Part shown: piece by piece, positions 1 to 10,693 of the stretch
Layout of the letters: every line of letters starts with the position of its first letter
How positions within the stretch are numbered: the stretch's first letter is position 1
NCBI RefSeq assembly: GCF_003994415.1
Contig: NZ_CP034689.1
Location: 3,720,001-3,784,000 of the forward strand
Direction of reading: 5' to 3'
Length of the DNA: 64,000 bases
Source of the DNA: Achromobacter spanius
GTDB lineage: Bacteria > Pseudomonadota > Gammaproteobacteria > Burkholderiales > Burkholderiaceae_B
Program-made: the position numbers and the translations under genes
The notes under the pieces: generated by a model
What the model saw: only the letters and a program-made list of their open reading frames with translations
What the model was told of the DNA's origin: nothing
Databases searched by the model: none

Positions 1-351
1 TGGATGGATTGGCAGGCCACCGACCTGAACCGGTCCTGGAGCTACGCCTTCATGGCGCTGGCGCGGCAATCGCCCGCGCACCAGGATGCGGCCAGTATCG
101 CGGCGTCGTGCCAGGCTTGGGCCTTGTACATGGGCATCCTGGATACCCGGCTGGCGCAAACCGGTGCGTATGTAGCGGGCGAGGCCTTCAGCTTGGCGGA
201 CATCCCCATCGGCCTATCGGTCAACCGCTGGTTCGCGACGCCTTTCGGCCCTGCCCATGAAAAACCCGCCCTGCCCGCCGTCAGCGCCTATTACGACCGG
301 CTGGCCGCCCGCGAGGGCTACCGGCTGTACGGGCGCAACGGCATGGTTTGA
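1..351 (+). CDS. Glutathione S-transferase family protein, C-terminal part (5' end outside window)
   Basis: The frame is open from the first base and ends in TGA at 349-351, so only the last 116 codons are visible and the true start lies upstream. The protein has the all-helical C-terminal half of a glutathione S-transferase: a helix with WALYMGILDTRLAQT, the conserved segment VAGEAFSLADIPIG (the N-cap and hydrophobic staple region of the GST fold), and a terminal helix ending RLYGRNGMV. Such enzymes conjugate or isomerise electrophiles with glutathione in the cytoplasm. The glutathione-binding thioredoxin-like half is not in the window, so the subclass cannot be named. Confidence 0.85.
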   Translation, partial: WMDWQATDLNRSWSYAFMALARQSPAHQDAASIAASCQAWALYMGILDTRLAQTGAYVAGEAFSLADIPIGLSVNRWFATPFGPAHEKPALPAVSAYYDRLAAREGYRLYGRNGMV

Positions 352-381
352 CGGGTGGGCTTGGCTGACGGGTCCGCTGAC
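349..381 (+). repeat. Short stop-codon-containing repeat after the GST gene
   Basis: The octamer TGACGGGT occurs at 349-356 (its TGA is the GST stop codon) and again at 366-373, 17 bases later. A shorter TGAC copy follows at 378-381. It lies in the 50-base gap between the convergent GST and sodC genes. Similar stop-copying repeats occur elsewhere in the window. Confidence 0.5.
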
Positions 382-401
382 CGATCAGCCAGCCTGCTGT
401 G

Positions 402-926
402 CTACTTCACCACGCCGCAGACCAAACGCCCGCCCCCGCCGCCCAGCGGCTCGGGCTTGTCGCTATAGTTGTCGCCGCCTATGTGCACCATCATCGCGTG
501 CCCTTTCACATCGGCCAGCTTCAGATGTGGCGCCACCACGGCTTTCTTGGCCGTGCCGTCGTCGGCCACCGTAATGAACGGCAGATCGCCCTGGTGCCCG
601 TCCTTGGCCATCGGCCCCTTGTGGGCCTTGGTGCCCTTGGGGTCCAGATGTCCGCCCGCCGCGCCGCCGGGCGCCATCTTGCCGTTCACCATGCCCGGCA
701 TGCAGGAACCCTTTTCGTGGACGTGAAAGCCGTGCTCGCCCGGCTTCAAGCCGTTCAGATTGGGCGTGATCTCCAGCCCACCCGGGGTGTCCTTCAGCGA
801 AATCGTGCCGGCGCTTTTGCCCAGGCCGTCGGCGGTCAGGAACGACATCGAAACGTCTTCGGCCAGCACGGCGCCAGACGCGCCCGCCATCGTCAGCGCC
901 GCGACAAGCATCGAGATTTTCTTCAT
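402..926 (-). CDS. sodC: Periplasmic Cu/Zn superoxide dismutase
   Basis: Converts superoxide to hydrogen peroxide and oxygen in the periplasm. The protein is 174 residues. A signal peptide starts MKKISMLVAALTMAGASGAVLA and is probably cleaved after residue 22. The metal-site signature HGFHVHEKGSC supplies copper ligands and one disulfide cysteine. The zinc loop reads GGHLDPKGTKAHKGP, and the C-terminus carries GGGGGRLVCGVV, with the conserved arginine and second disulfide cysteine. The reading frame is open upstream to 1025, but the ATG at 924-926 is preceded by a good AGGAGG site and begins the signal peptide, so it is chosen. The gene is convergent with the GST gene and appears monocistronic. 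Confidence 0.95.
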   Translation of the reverse strand: MKKISMLVAALTMAGASGAVLAEDVSMSFLTADGLGKSAGTISLKDTPGGLEITPNLNGLKPGEHGFHVHEKGSCMPGMVNGKMAPGGAAGGHLDPKGTKAHKGPMAKDGHQGDLPFITVADDGTAKKAVVAPHLKLADVKGHAMMVHIGGDNYSDKPEPLGGGGGRLVCGVVK

Positions 927-1072
927 GAAGTGCCTCCTGGAATCATGCACGCAAGGTGCGGATGCCCGGCCAGCGCAAACCTTGCCGCCTGGCCCAGGGC
1001 GCAGAAAACAATAGCACCGGGGCAAGTCGGCGCACCAGCATTCTTCCTTCCTGATACAAGCGATCAGGCTTC

Positions 1073-2449
1073 TTAACGATTCACCAGCAGCACCAGCGCG
1101 TGCAGCGCAACACCGATCAGCCCGCCGACCAGCGTGCCGTTAAAGCGGATGTATTGCAGGTCGCGCCCCACGCTCAGCTCCAGTTCGTCGACCAGATGGC
1201 GTTCGTCCCAGTTTTTCACCGTGCGTGAAATGTGTTCGGTCACGCCGATGCGCAGCCGGCCGGTCAGGCGACGCGCGCTGCCCATCACGTGGCTGTTGAT
1301 GGCGTCGCGCAGGCTTGGGTCTTCGCCCAGCTTGCGGCCCAGCGCCAGCATGGCGCGTTCCAGATGGCCGGCCAGCGCCGAGTTTTCGTCAGACAGGTCG
1401 CGCCGCAAGGCGGTGTGGATGTCGTCCCACAGGCCTTGCACGTATTCCTGCACCTTGGGGTGGTCGATGGCGCGCTGCTTCAAGGCTTCAACCTGGGCCG
1501 ACAAGGCCGGGTCGGTCTTCAGGCGTTCGATGTAATTCAGCACCCAGGCTTCGTAGTCGCGCCGCACGGGATGGTCGGGTTCGGACAGCACGTCGCGCAG
1601 CTCGTCCATCAAGGCCATGGCCAGGCGGTCGGCCAGGTTGTCGGCAATGCCGTCCACCGACTTCACCACGTCCACCGCCGCGATGATGCGCGGCCATTCC
1701 TTGCGCGCAAATTTCACCAGCAGCGTGGACGCGCGTTCCTTCACGTCGTCTTCGCCCAGGTAGCCGCCCAGGCGCTCCATGGCCGCATCCAGCAATTCCT
1801 GGTGGCGCCCGTCGCGCGTCAACAGGCCCAGCACTTCGCCGACGGTGCCCGCCGCGTCCCAGCCGCGCAGGTTCTTCACCACGAATTCCTGGATCACGCC
1901 ACGCACGGCGTGGTCGTCCAGCATGTCCAGCGTTTGCAGCGCCACGCGACGCGCGCCGTCGCTCAAGGCATGCGCCTGCTTGGGCCGCACCAGCCACCGT
2001 GACAGCCGCGTCGCGGGATCGAACACGCGCAGCTTTTCCATCAGCGTGTCCGGGTCCAGGAAGTGGTCGCGCACGAACACGGCCAGGTTGTCGCCAATGC
2101 GGTCTTTGTTGCTGGGGATGATGGCGGTGTGCGGAATTGGCAGCCCCATCGGACGGCGAAACAGCGCCACCACCGCGAACCAGTCGGCCAGCGCGCCCAC
2201 CGTGGCCGCCTCGCAAAACGCCCGCACCCAGGCCCATGCCCCCTGCCCGCCCATGACATGGCTGGTGATGAAGCCACAGACCATGGCCACCAACAGCGCC
2301 AGCGCGGCGATTTTCATGCGCCGCAACTGCGTGCGGCGCGCGTCGGAGGCCAAGGTGGAATGCGTGGCGAACGCGGCGGAGGCCCGTCCGGGCTGGGGCG
2401 GAAAGCCGGGCGTCTTCGGCGTGTCGGCGGGTTCGGGCTTATCAGGCAT
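1073..2449 (-). CDS. DUF445 family membrane-anchored protein
   Basis: 458 residues. After a hydrophilic, proline-rich N-terminus of about 44 residues there is one clear membrane segment (ALALLVAMVCGFITSHV). The family-typical block WVRAFCEAATVGALADWFAVVALFRRP and the motif PHTAIIPSNKDRIGDNLA follow. The middle is a long helical, charged domain, and the C-terminus ends in a second hydrophobic stretch (GGLIGVALHALVLLV). This matches the DUF445 (YjiN/YheB-like) family, whose function is unknown. The start at 2449 has no clear ribosome site, and an internal ATG just before the first membrane segment (MKIAALALLV) is an alternative. Confidence 0.85.
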   Translation of the reverse strand: MPDKPEPADTPKTPGFPPQPGRASAAFATHSTLASDARRTQLRRMKIAALALLVAMVCGFITSHVMGGQGAWAWVRAFCEAATVGALADWFAVVALFRRPMGLPIPHTAIIPSNKDRIGDNLAVFVRDHFLDPDTLMEKLRVFDPATRLSRWLVRPKQAHALSDGARRVALQTLDMLDDHAVRGVIQEFVVKNLRGWDAAGTVGEVLGLLTRDGRHQELLDAAMERLGGYLGEDDVKERASTLLVKFARKEWPRIIAAVDVVKSVDGIADNLADRLAMALMDELRDVLSEPDHPVRRDYEAWVLNYIERLKTDPALSAQVEALKQRAIDHPKVQEYVQGLWDDIHTALRRDLSDENSALAGHLERAMLALGRKLGEDPSLRDAINSHVMGSARRLTGRLRIGVTEHISRTVKNWDERHLVDELELSVGRDLQYIRFNGTLVGGLIGVALHALVLLVNR

Positions 2450-2508
2450 GGCGGGCTTTTGCGTGGCAACTTCGGCGTGGCAAGCGAGGCGTCAGCATAC
2501 CAACTGCG

Positions 2509-3738
2509 CTACTCGCCCAGGAACTCCGACACGGCCTCCAGCCCTTCGATGTGATCCGCCACCACCTTGGCGATAAACGCAATGGGCACCGACAGCAGCG
2601 TGCCCCAGATGCCCCACAGCCAGGTGAACAAGAGCAGCATCATGAAGACGGCCACCGAGTTCATCCTGGCGATGCGGCCCGACATCCAGGTCGTGACCAG
2701 CACGCCGATCAGCAAGGCAATGGCCACCGAGCTGCCCGCCACCTGTAGCGCCGGCCCGATTTCGCCGAATTGAATCAGCGCCGCCACCCCCGTGCCCACC
2801 GCCGTCATCAGCGGGCCAAAGTACGGAATGATGTGCAAGGCGCCCGCCACCACCGCCCAGGTGGCGGCGTTCTCCAGGCCCAACAGGCGAAATGCGCCCC
2901 ACGACAGCACGCCCAGCGCCACGTTCGTGACCAGCATCATCGCCATGTACATGTGAATCGAATTGTTGATCTGGTCCAGCATGTGCACGCTGATCTTCTT
3001 CTGCGACAAGGTCGTGCCCGCCACCTTGACGAACTTGCGCTTGAACGCGTTGCCCGACAGCAGCAGGAAGAACACCAGGAACACGCTCATGGTGGCCTGG
3101 CCCAGGAAGGTAGCCAGCCCCTTGGAACCCCACAGCAGGAATTCACTGAAGCCCGCGTCGGACTTGGCCACCACCACCTGGCGGCCCGGCTCTACGCCGC
3201 CGGTATCCTGCAGCACGCTGGCCGCGCCTTTGATGCGTTCAATGAAGGAACCATCGCCGCTGGAAAAACCGCTTAGCGTGCGCGAGATCTTGCCGGAAAT
3301 CTCGGGTAGCGCCTCAATGATGGAGCTGACCTGGCTTTGCGTGGCGTACACCAGGCCCGCCAGCCCGAAGGCAATCACGGCCATCAGGATGACAATACCG
3401 ACCGGGCGCGGCAGGCGCACCCGTTCCATCAGGGTCACGGCAGGGTCCAGCGCATACGCCACGACAATGGACATGACCACGGGCACGATGAATTCCTGCG
3501 CCATCTTCAGGGAAAACAGCACGGCCAACACGGTCAGCGTGGTCAGACAGGCGCCGCGCGCCCAGACGTGCGTGACGTTGGGCGCGGGTTCGGGGATGAT
3601 GCCGGCGTCTTGGACGGTGGCTTTTTCATCCGAAGCGCGGTCGTCCGGCCCGGACTTTTCCGCCGCCCGTTCTTCCGGCGACGCTTTTTCCAGCGTAGTC
3701 TTTCCCGGCGTCACCTTCCCCGGCGTCGCGCTTTCCAT
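2509..3738 (-). CDS. AI-2E family transporter (putative permease)
   Basis: 409-residue polytopic inner-membrane protein of the AI-2E/PerM family. A charged 60-residue N-terminal tail rich in Lys, Glu and Pro comes first, then hydrophobic segments such as LTTLTVLAVLFSL and FIVPVVMSIVVAYALDP. A long loop follows, and the C-terminal block has the family-typical ILHIIPYFGP-like motif, here ALHIIPYFGPLMTAVGTG, and WLWGIWGTLLSVPIAF. Members are proposed exporters of small molecules or ions, and the substrate is unknown. The frame is open to 3753, but the ATG at 3736-3738 has the better AGGGGA site and is chosen. The gene lies 59 bases downstream of the start of the DUF445 gene. Confidence 0.85.
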   Translation of the reverse strand: MESATPGKVTPGKTTLEKASPEERAAEKSGPDDRASDEKATVQDAGIIPEPAPNVTHVWARGACLTTLTVLAVLFSLKMAQEFIVPVVMSIVVAYALDPAVTLMERVRLPRPVGIVILMAVIAFGLAGLVYATQSQVSSIIEALPEISGKISRTLSGFSSGDGSFIERIKGAASVLQDTGGVEPGRQVVVAKSDAGFSEFLLWGSKGLATFLGQATMSVFLVFFLLLSGNAFKRKFVKVAGTTLSQKKISVHMLDQINNSIHMYMAMMLVTNVALGVLSWGAFRLLGLENAATWAVVAGALHIIPYFGPLMTAVGTGVAALIQFGEIGPALQVAGSSVAIALLIGVLVTTWMSGRIARMNSVAVFMMLLLFTWLWGIWGTLLSVPIAFIAKVVADHIEGLEAVSEFLGE

Positions 3739-3823
3739 CCCGTCCCCTCGCATTTCATTTTGGTGAACGCGGACAGCAAGTATCGTGCCTGGAGATGTTC
3801 CGTTTGCTTTTCAGCCCTGCCTT

Positions 3824-4753
3824 TTACCCCTTCACCGCCAGCAGCCCCGCCTGCCCTTCGTGGTCGCGCTGCGCGCGTTCCAGAATGAATTCGATCAGCA
3901 TGGAAATCGCGCGCGGATGGTGGCGGTTGGGCATGTACAGCATGTACATGCCGCGCCCAAAGATACTTAGCCGCCACTGCGTCAGCGCCGCCAGCAGCTC
4001 GCCGCGCGCAATGTCGTCATGCACCACGTAGTCCGGCACCACGCCCACCCCCAGCCCGGCGCGAATCGCATCCCGTAGAAAGGCGTAGTTGCGCGAAATT
4101 ACCGTGGGTTCCAGCACCACATGCTGGCGTGGCTGGCCGCCGTAGTAGGCCGACAACCGCAATGGCCGGCCAATGACGGCTGCGCTGATGATGGGCGCCT
4201 GGGCCAGATCATCGGGCCGCTGGGGCAGCCCCCGCACGTCGGCATAAGCTTTGGATGCGCAGGCCACGTAGCGCACCAGCCCGAGTTCGCGCGCCACCAG
4301 GTTTTGCGGCGGCTCGGACATGATGCGTACCGCGATATCGACCTCGTCGCGCAATAGATCGTCAACGCTGTTCTCGAACAGCACGTCCAGCACGATATCG
4401 GGATACGCCTGCTTGAACTCCAGCAGCCAGGGCGTCATCACAAATTGCCCATAGCCGCTGGGCACGCTCAAGCGCACCTTGCCTTGCGGCGTCTTGCCCA
4501 GGGTGTCGACCGCCTCGCGCGCGGCGACCAGTTCGTCCTGGATGCTGCGGCCATGTTGATACAGCTTCAGCCCGATCTCGGTGGCTTCCACGTGGCGCGT
4601 CGTGCGCCGCACCAGTTGCATGCCCACTGAACGCTCTAGTTGATTCAGGTGGTAGCTGACGTTGGCGCGGGTCATCTTCAGCCGGCGCGCGGCTTCGCTC
4701 AAGTTGCCGGCGTCCAGGATATCGACCAGCAAGGTCAGGGATTTGGTGTCCAT
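3824..4753 (-). CDS. LysR family transcriptional regulator
   Basis: 309 residues. The N-terminal winged helix-turn-helix (NLSEAARRLKMTRANVSYHLNQLERSVG) begins close to the start, and the rest is a LysR effector-binding domain (substrate-binding fold). The frame continues upstream to 4801, but the ATG at 4751-4753 has an AAGGAG site and the usual LysR N-terminus MDTKSLTLLVDILDAG. The gene is divergent from the pim-like operon across a 182-base gap, so it is a candidate regulator of that operon. A GntR regulator at the other end of the operon is the competing candidate. Confidence 0.9.
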   Translation of the reverse strand: MDTKSLTLLVDILDAGNLSEAARRLKMTRANVSYHLNQLERSVGMQLVRRTTRHVEATEIGLKLYQHGRSIQDELVAAREAVDTLGKTPQGKVRLSVPSGYGQFVMTPWLLEFKQAYPDIVLDVLFENSVDDLLRDEVDIAVRIMSEPPQNLVARELGLVRYVACASKAYADVRGLPQRPDDLAQAPIISAAVIGRPLRLSAYYGGQPRQHVVLEPTVISRNYAFLRDAIRAGLGVGVVPDYVVHDDIARGELLAALTQWRLSIFGRGMYMLYMPNRHHPRAISMLIEFILERAQRDHEGQAGLLAVKG

Positions 4754-4935
4754 GGCGTCTCCTTGGGCCGGATTGTCAAATTTTTTTATCCGTCGTGTCA
4801 ATTCCTGATGGCATTGTCAAGACATCTTTACTGGGAAAGAATAAAGAACTAAGAGACACACGCAAAACAAGACAAGCGGTTTTTCCGGCTTGCCAGGCGC
4901 CGCGACAGCGGCCGCCACTAAGGAGACAAGGACCC
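4754..4935. promoter_or_regulatory. Divergent control region, LysR gene and pim-like operon
   Basis: This 182-base spacer is clearly more AT-rich than its surroundings. It contains three copies of TGTCAA at 4774-4779, 4796-4801 and 4815-4820. On the minus strand these read TTGACA, the ideal -35 hexamer. The spacing (22 and 19 bases) also suits a repeated regulator site. No convincing -10 box could be assigned. The right part carries the AAGGAG-like site of the operon's first gene (4919-4925). Confidence 0.4.
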
Positions 4936-7059
<2,124 letters not shown>

Positions 7060-7134
7060 ACGCACGTTTTTTAGCCGCCGGCCGCCTGAACACCGCCCGC
7101 CTGAATACAGAACCCACTTTCGACTGGAACCCTT

Positions 7135-8319
7135 ATGCGCGAAGCCGTCATCGTCTCTACCGCCCGCACCCCCATCACCAAGGCGGGGCGCGGCGAATTC
7201 AACCAGATCGCCGGCCCCACGCTGGCGGCGCACGCCGTGCGCGCCGCCGTTGACCGCGCCGGCATTGACCCCGCGCTGATCGAAGACGCCTTCATCGGCT
7301 GCGGCTATCCCGAAGGCGCCACGGGCCGCAACATCGGCCGGCAAGCCGTCATCCGCGCCGGCCTGCCGGTCAGCGTGGGCGGCGCCACCATCAACCGCTA
7401 TTGCGCGTCGGGCCTGCAAGCCATTGCGTCGGCCGCCGGCCGCATCGTGATGGACGGCGCCCCGGCCGTGATCGCGGGCGGCGTGGAACTGGTGTCGCAG
7501 ATCCGCACGCGCGACGACGGCGTCAGCGGCATGGACCCCTGGATACTGGCGAACAAGCCCGAGCTGTATTTGCCCATGATCGAAACCGCCGACATCGTGG
7601 CCGCCCGCTACGGCATCAGCCGCGAAGCGCAAGACCGCTTTGCCGCGCAAAGCCAGGCGCGCACCGAAGCCGCGCAAGCCGCCGGCCGCTACCGCGAAGA
7701 GATCATCGCCGTTACCACCACCATGTCCGTCACCGACCGCGCCACGGGCGTCGTCAGCGAACGCGAAGTCACGGTGGACAAGGACACCTGCAACCGCCCC
7801 GGCACCACCTACGAAGCGCTTGCCGGCCTTGCGCCCGTGCGCGGCGAAGGCCAGTTCGTCACGGCCGGCAATGCCTCGCAACTGTCCGACGGCGCGGCCG
7901 CCTTGGTGCTGATGGAAGCCGCCGACGCCCAGCGCGCCGGCATCCGCCCGCTGGGCGCGTTCCGGGGCTTGGCCATTGCCGGCTGCGAGCCCGACGAAAT
8001 GGGCATCGGCCCCGTCTACGCCGTGCCCAAGTTGCTGGCGCGCCATGGCTTGAAGGTCGATGACATCGACCTCTGGGAACTGAACGAGGCATTTGCGTCG
8101 CAAGCGCTGTATTGCCAGGAAAAGCTGGGCATCCCCATGGACCGCCTGAACGTGGACGGCGGCTCCATTGCGTTGGGCCACCCGTTTGGCGTCACCGGCG
8201 CGCGCCTGGCCGGCCATGTGCTGATCGAAGGCCGCCGCCGCGGCGCCCGCTATGCCGTCGTCACGATGTGCATCGGCGGTGGCATGGGCGCGGCGGGCCT
8301 GTTTGAAATCTATGCTTGA
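7135..8319 (+). CDS. Acetyl-CoA C-acyltransferase (thiolase, PimB-like)
   Basis: 394-residue thiolase performing the last, CoA-dependent cleavage of 3-ketoacyl-CoA in beta-oxidation. The nucleophilic cysteine is residue 90 in NRYCASGLQA. The catalytic histidine lies in ALGHPFGVTGAR, and the second active-site cysteine in the C-terminal CIGGGMGAAG. The N-terminus (REAVIVSTARTPITKAGRG) and length are standard for the family. It follows the hydratase/dehydrogenase gene by 75 bases. That gap repeats the motif GCCTGAA, which also forms the preceding gene's stop codon context. Confidence 0.93.
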   Translation: MREAVIVSTARTPITKAGRGEFNQIAGPTLAAHAVRAAVDRAGIDPALIEDAFIGCGYPEGATGRNIGRQAVIRAGLPVSVGGATINRYCASGLQAIASAAGRIVMDGAPAVIAGGVELVSQIRTRDDGVSGMDPWILANKPELYLPMIETADIVAARYGISREAQDRFAAQSQARTEAAQAAGRYREEIIAVTTTMSVTDRATGVVSEREVTVDKDTCNRPGTTYEALAGLAPVRGEGQFVTAGNASQLSDGAAALVLMEAADAQRAGIRPLGAFRGLAIAGCEPDEMGIGPVYAVPKLLARHGLKVDDIDLWELNEAFASQALYCQEKLGIPMDRLNVDGGSIALGHPFGVTGARLAGHVLIEGRRRGARYAVVTMCIGGGMGAAGLFEIYA

Positions 8320-8337
8320 GATGCATTAAGGACCGAC

Positions 8338-9534
8338 ATGGACTTGGAATTCACCCCCGAAGAAAACGCCTTCCGCGACGACGTGCGCGCCTTCCTGGCG
8401 GCCAAGCTGCCCCGGCGCCTTTCCGACAAGGTTGGGCTGGGCAAGCTGCTTACCAAAGACGACATGGTTGAATGGCACGCCATCCTGAACCAGCAAGGCT
8501 GGCTGGCCAGCCACTGGCCCGTGGAATACGGCGGCACCGGCTGGAGCGCCACGCAAAAATTCATTTTCGATAACGAATGCGCGCTGGCCGCCGCGCCCCG
8601 CATCGTGCCCTTCGGCCTGAGCATGCTGGGGCCGGTGCTGATCAAGTACGGCAACGAAGCGCAGCGCCAGTACTGGCTGCCCCGCATCCTGGACGGCAGC
8701 GACTGGTGGTGCCAGGGCTATTCCGAACCCGGCGCGGGCTCCGACCTGGCTTCCGTCAAGACCACCGCCGTGCGCGACGGCGACCACTACATCGTCAACG
8801 GGCAAAAAACCTGGACCACGCTGGGCCAGTACGCCAACATGATTTTCTGCCTGGTGCGCACCTCGCAGGAAGGCCGGCGCCAGGAGGGCATCAGCTTCCT
8901 GCTCATCGACATGAACAGCCCGGGCATCGAAGTGCGCCCCATCATCACGCTGGACGGTGAACACGAAGTCAACGAAGTGTTCTTTTCCGATGTGCGCGTG
9001 CCCGTCGAGAACCTGGTGGGCGAAGAAAACCGGGGCTGGACCTGCGCCAAGTACCTGCTGACTTATGAGCGCACCAACATTGCGGGCGTGGGCCAATCCA
9101 CCGCCGCGCTGGAACGTCTGAAGGCCGTGGCCGCCAAGCAGAAAAAGAACGGCCGCCCCCTGGCCGAAGACCCTGACTTTGCCGCCCGGATGGCGCGCGT
9201 GGAAATTGAACTGGCCAATATGCGCACCACCAACCTGCGCGTGGTGGCGGCGGTGGCGGGCGGCGGTGCGCCGGGTGCGGAAAGCTCGATGCTGAAGATA
9301 CGCGGCACGCAGATCCGCCAGGAAATCACGGCCTTGAACCGCCGCGCCATGGGTCCGTATGCGCGCCCCTTCGTGCCCGAAGCGCTGCACGACGGCTACG
9401 ACGCCGCCCCCATCGGCCCCGAAGGCGCCGACAGCGCGGCGGCGCAGTACTTCAACAACCGCAAGCTGTCGATCTTCGGCGGCTCCAATGAAATTCAGAA
9501 AAACATCATCTCGAAGATGATCTTGGGACTGTAA
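8338..9534 (+). CDS. Acyl-CoA dehydrogenase, large-subunit type (PimC-like)
   Basis: 398-residue FAD-dependent acyl-CoA dehydrogenase that introduces the 2,3 double bond. The fold is seen in the N-terminal helical domain (MDLEFTPEENAFRDDVRAF), the flavin-binding beta-barrel motif YSEPGAGSDLASVKT, and the C-terminal FGGSNEIQKNIISKMILGL. The sequence style, especially the SHWPVEYGGTGW and ERTNIAGVG blocks, resembles proteins annotated as pimeloyl-CoA dehydrogenase large subunits. The start has an AAGGA site 18 bases after the thiolase stop. It pairs with the next gene, separated by only nine bases, which supports a two-subunit enzyme. Confidence 0.88.
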   Translation: MDLEFTPEENAFRDDVRAFLAAKLPRRLSDKVGLGKLLTKDDMVEWHAILNQQGWLASHWPVEYGGTGWSATQKFIFDNECALAAAPRIVPFGLSMLGPVLIKYGNEAQRQYWLPRILDGSDWWCQGYSEPGAGSDLASVKTTAVRDGDHYIVNGQKTWTTLGQYANMIFCLVRTSQEGRRQEGISFLLIDMNSPGIEVRPIITLDGEHEVNEVFFSDVRVPVENLVGEENRGWTCAKYLLTYERTNIAGVGQSTAALERLKAVAAKQKKNGRPLAEDPDFAARMARVEIELANMRTTNLRVVAAVAGGGAPGAESSMLKIRGTQIRQEITALNRRAMGPYARPFVPEALHDGYDAAPIGPEGADSAAAQYFNNRKLSIFGGSNEIQKNIISKMILGL

Positions 9535-9543
9535 GGGCCGGCC

Positions 9544-10677
9544 ATGAACTTTGAACACACCGAAGACCGGCGCATGCTGTCCGACATGCTGCGCCGCTTT
9601 GTCAGCGAGCAGTACGACTTCGCCACCCGCGAACGCCATGCGCAATCGCCCCAGGGCTACAGCGTGGAATTCTGGCGCCGCTATGCCGAGCTTGGCGCGA
9701 TCGGCGCCTTGTTCACCGAGGCCGATGGTGGCCTGGGCGGCGCGGGCTTTGATATCTCGGTCGTCTTCGAGGCGCTGGGACGCGGCCTGGTCGTGGAACC
9801 CTTTCTGGACGCCTTGATGGTGGGCAGCGCCATCGCCGCCGCCGGCACGCCCGCGCAGCGCGAAGCCGTGGACGGCCTGATCTCGGGCGCCATCACCGCT
9901 GCTCTGGCACAAGCGGAACCGGATTCCGGCTATGAGTTGGCGCGGGTCAGCACGCGCGCCGAACGCGCGGGCGACGGCTGGGTGCTCAACGGCGCCAAGG
10001 CCGTGGTCACGGCGGGCGAACACGCGGACCTATTCCTGGTGTCGGCGCGTACGTCCGGCGCGGAAGATGACGAAGCCGGCATCAGCCTGTTCTTGGTCAG
10101 CGCCGGCACGCCCGGCCTGGAGGTGCGCGGCTATGGCCTGATCGACGGCGGACGCGCCGCCGAAGTCACGCTGACCGACGTCAAGCTGGGGCCCGAGGCC
10201 CTGCTGGGCGAGGCCGGCGCGGGCTACCCGCTGCTGGAACGCGCCACCGGGCGCGGCATCCTGGCGCTGTGCGCCGAAGCCGTGGGCGCGATGGACTGCG
10301 CCCGCGACGCCACGCTGGAATACCTGCGCACGCGCCGCCAGTTCGGCACGCCCATCGGCAGCTTCCAGGCCTTGCAGCACCGCATGGCTGATGTGCTGCT
10401 GGAAATTGAACAGGCGCGCTCAGCCGTCATCAACGCCGCCGCCGCGCTGGACAACCCCGACCGCGTCACCCGCGAACGCGCCCTGTCCGCCGCCAAGTTC
10501 ACCATCGGCCGCATCGGCACGCTGGTGGCCGAAGAAAGCATCCAGTTGCACGGCGGCATCGGCATGACCTGGGAACTGCCGCTGGCGCACTACGCCAAGC
10601 GCCTCGTCATGATCGACCACCAGTTGGGCGACGAAGACCATCACCTGCGCCGCTACATCGCGCTGGCGCAGGCGTGA
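9544..10677 (+). CDS. Acyl-CoA dehydrogenase, small-subunit type (PimD-like)
   Basis: 377 residues with the acyl-CoA dehydrogenase fold (N-terminal helices MNFEHTEDRRMLSDMLRRF, flavin-site region AQAEPDSGYE, C-terminal IQLHGGIGMTWELPLAHYAKRL). The segment where many family members have an active-site glutamate-containing motif is divergent, which fits a partner subunit. By position, nine bases after the large-subunit gene, it is inferred to form a heteromeric dehydrogenase acting on a dicarboxylyl- or fatty acyl-CoA. Confidence 0.87.
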   Translation: MNFEHTEDRRMLSDMLRRFVSEQYDFATRERHAQSPQGYSVEFWRRYAELGAIGALFTEADGGLGGAGFDISVVFEALGRGLVVEPFLDALMVGSAIAAAGTPAQREAVDGLISGAITAALAQAEPDSGYELARVSTRAERAGDGWVLNGAKAVVTAGEHADLFLVSARTSGAEDDEAGISLFLVSAGTPGLEVRGYGLIDGGRAAEVTLTDVKLGPEALLGEAGAGYPLLERATGRGILALCAEAVGAMDCARDATLEYLRTRRQFGTPIGSFQALQHRMADVLLEIEQARSAVINAAAALDNPDRVTRERALSAAKFTIGRIGTLVAEESIQLHGGIGMTWELPLAHYAKRLVMIDHQLGDEDHHLRRYIALAQA

Positions 10678-10693
10678 ACGGAGGCAGCCCGAC

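Noticed and set aside
360..393. GGCTGA...TCAGCC stem between GST and sodC as a terminator
   Set aside because: Only six pairs, a 16-base loop and no T run.
9544..10677. Second acyl-CoA dehydrogenase as a pseudogene
   Set aside because: It diverges from its neighbour but is full length, in frame and closely spaced, as expected for a partner subunit.
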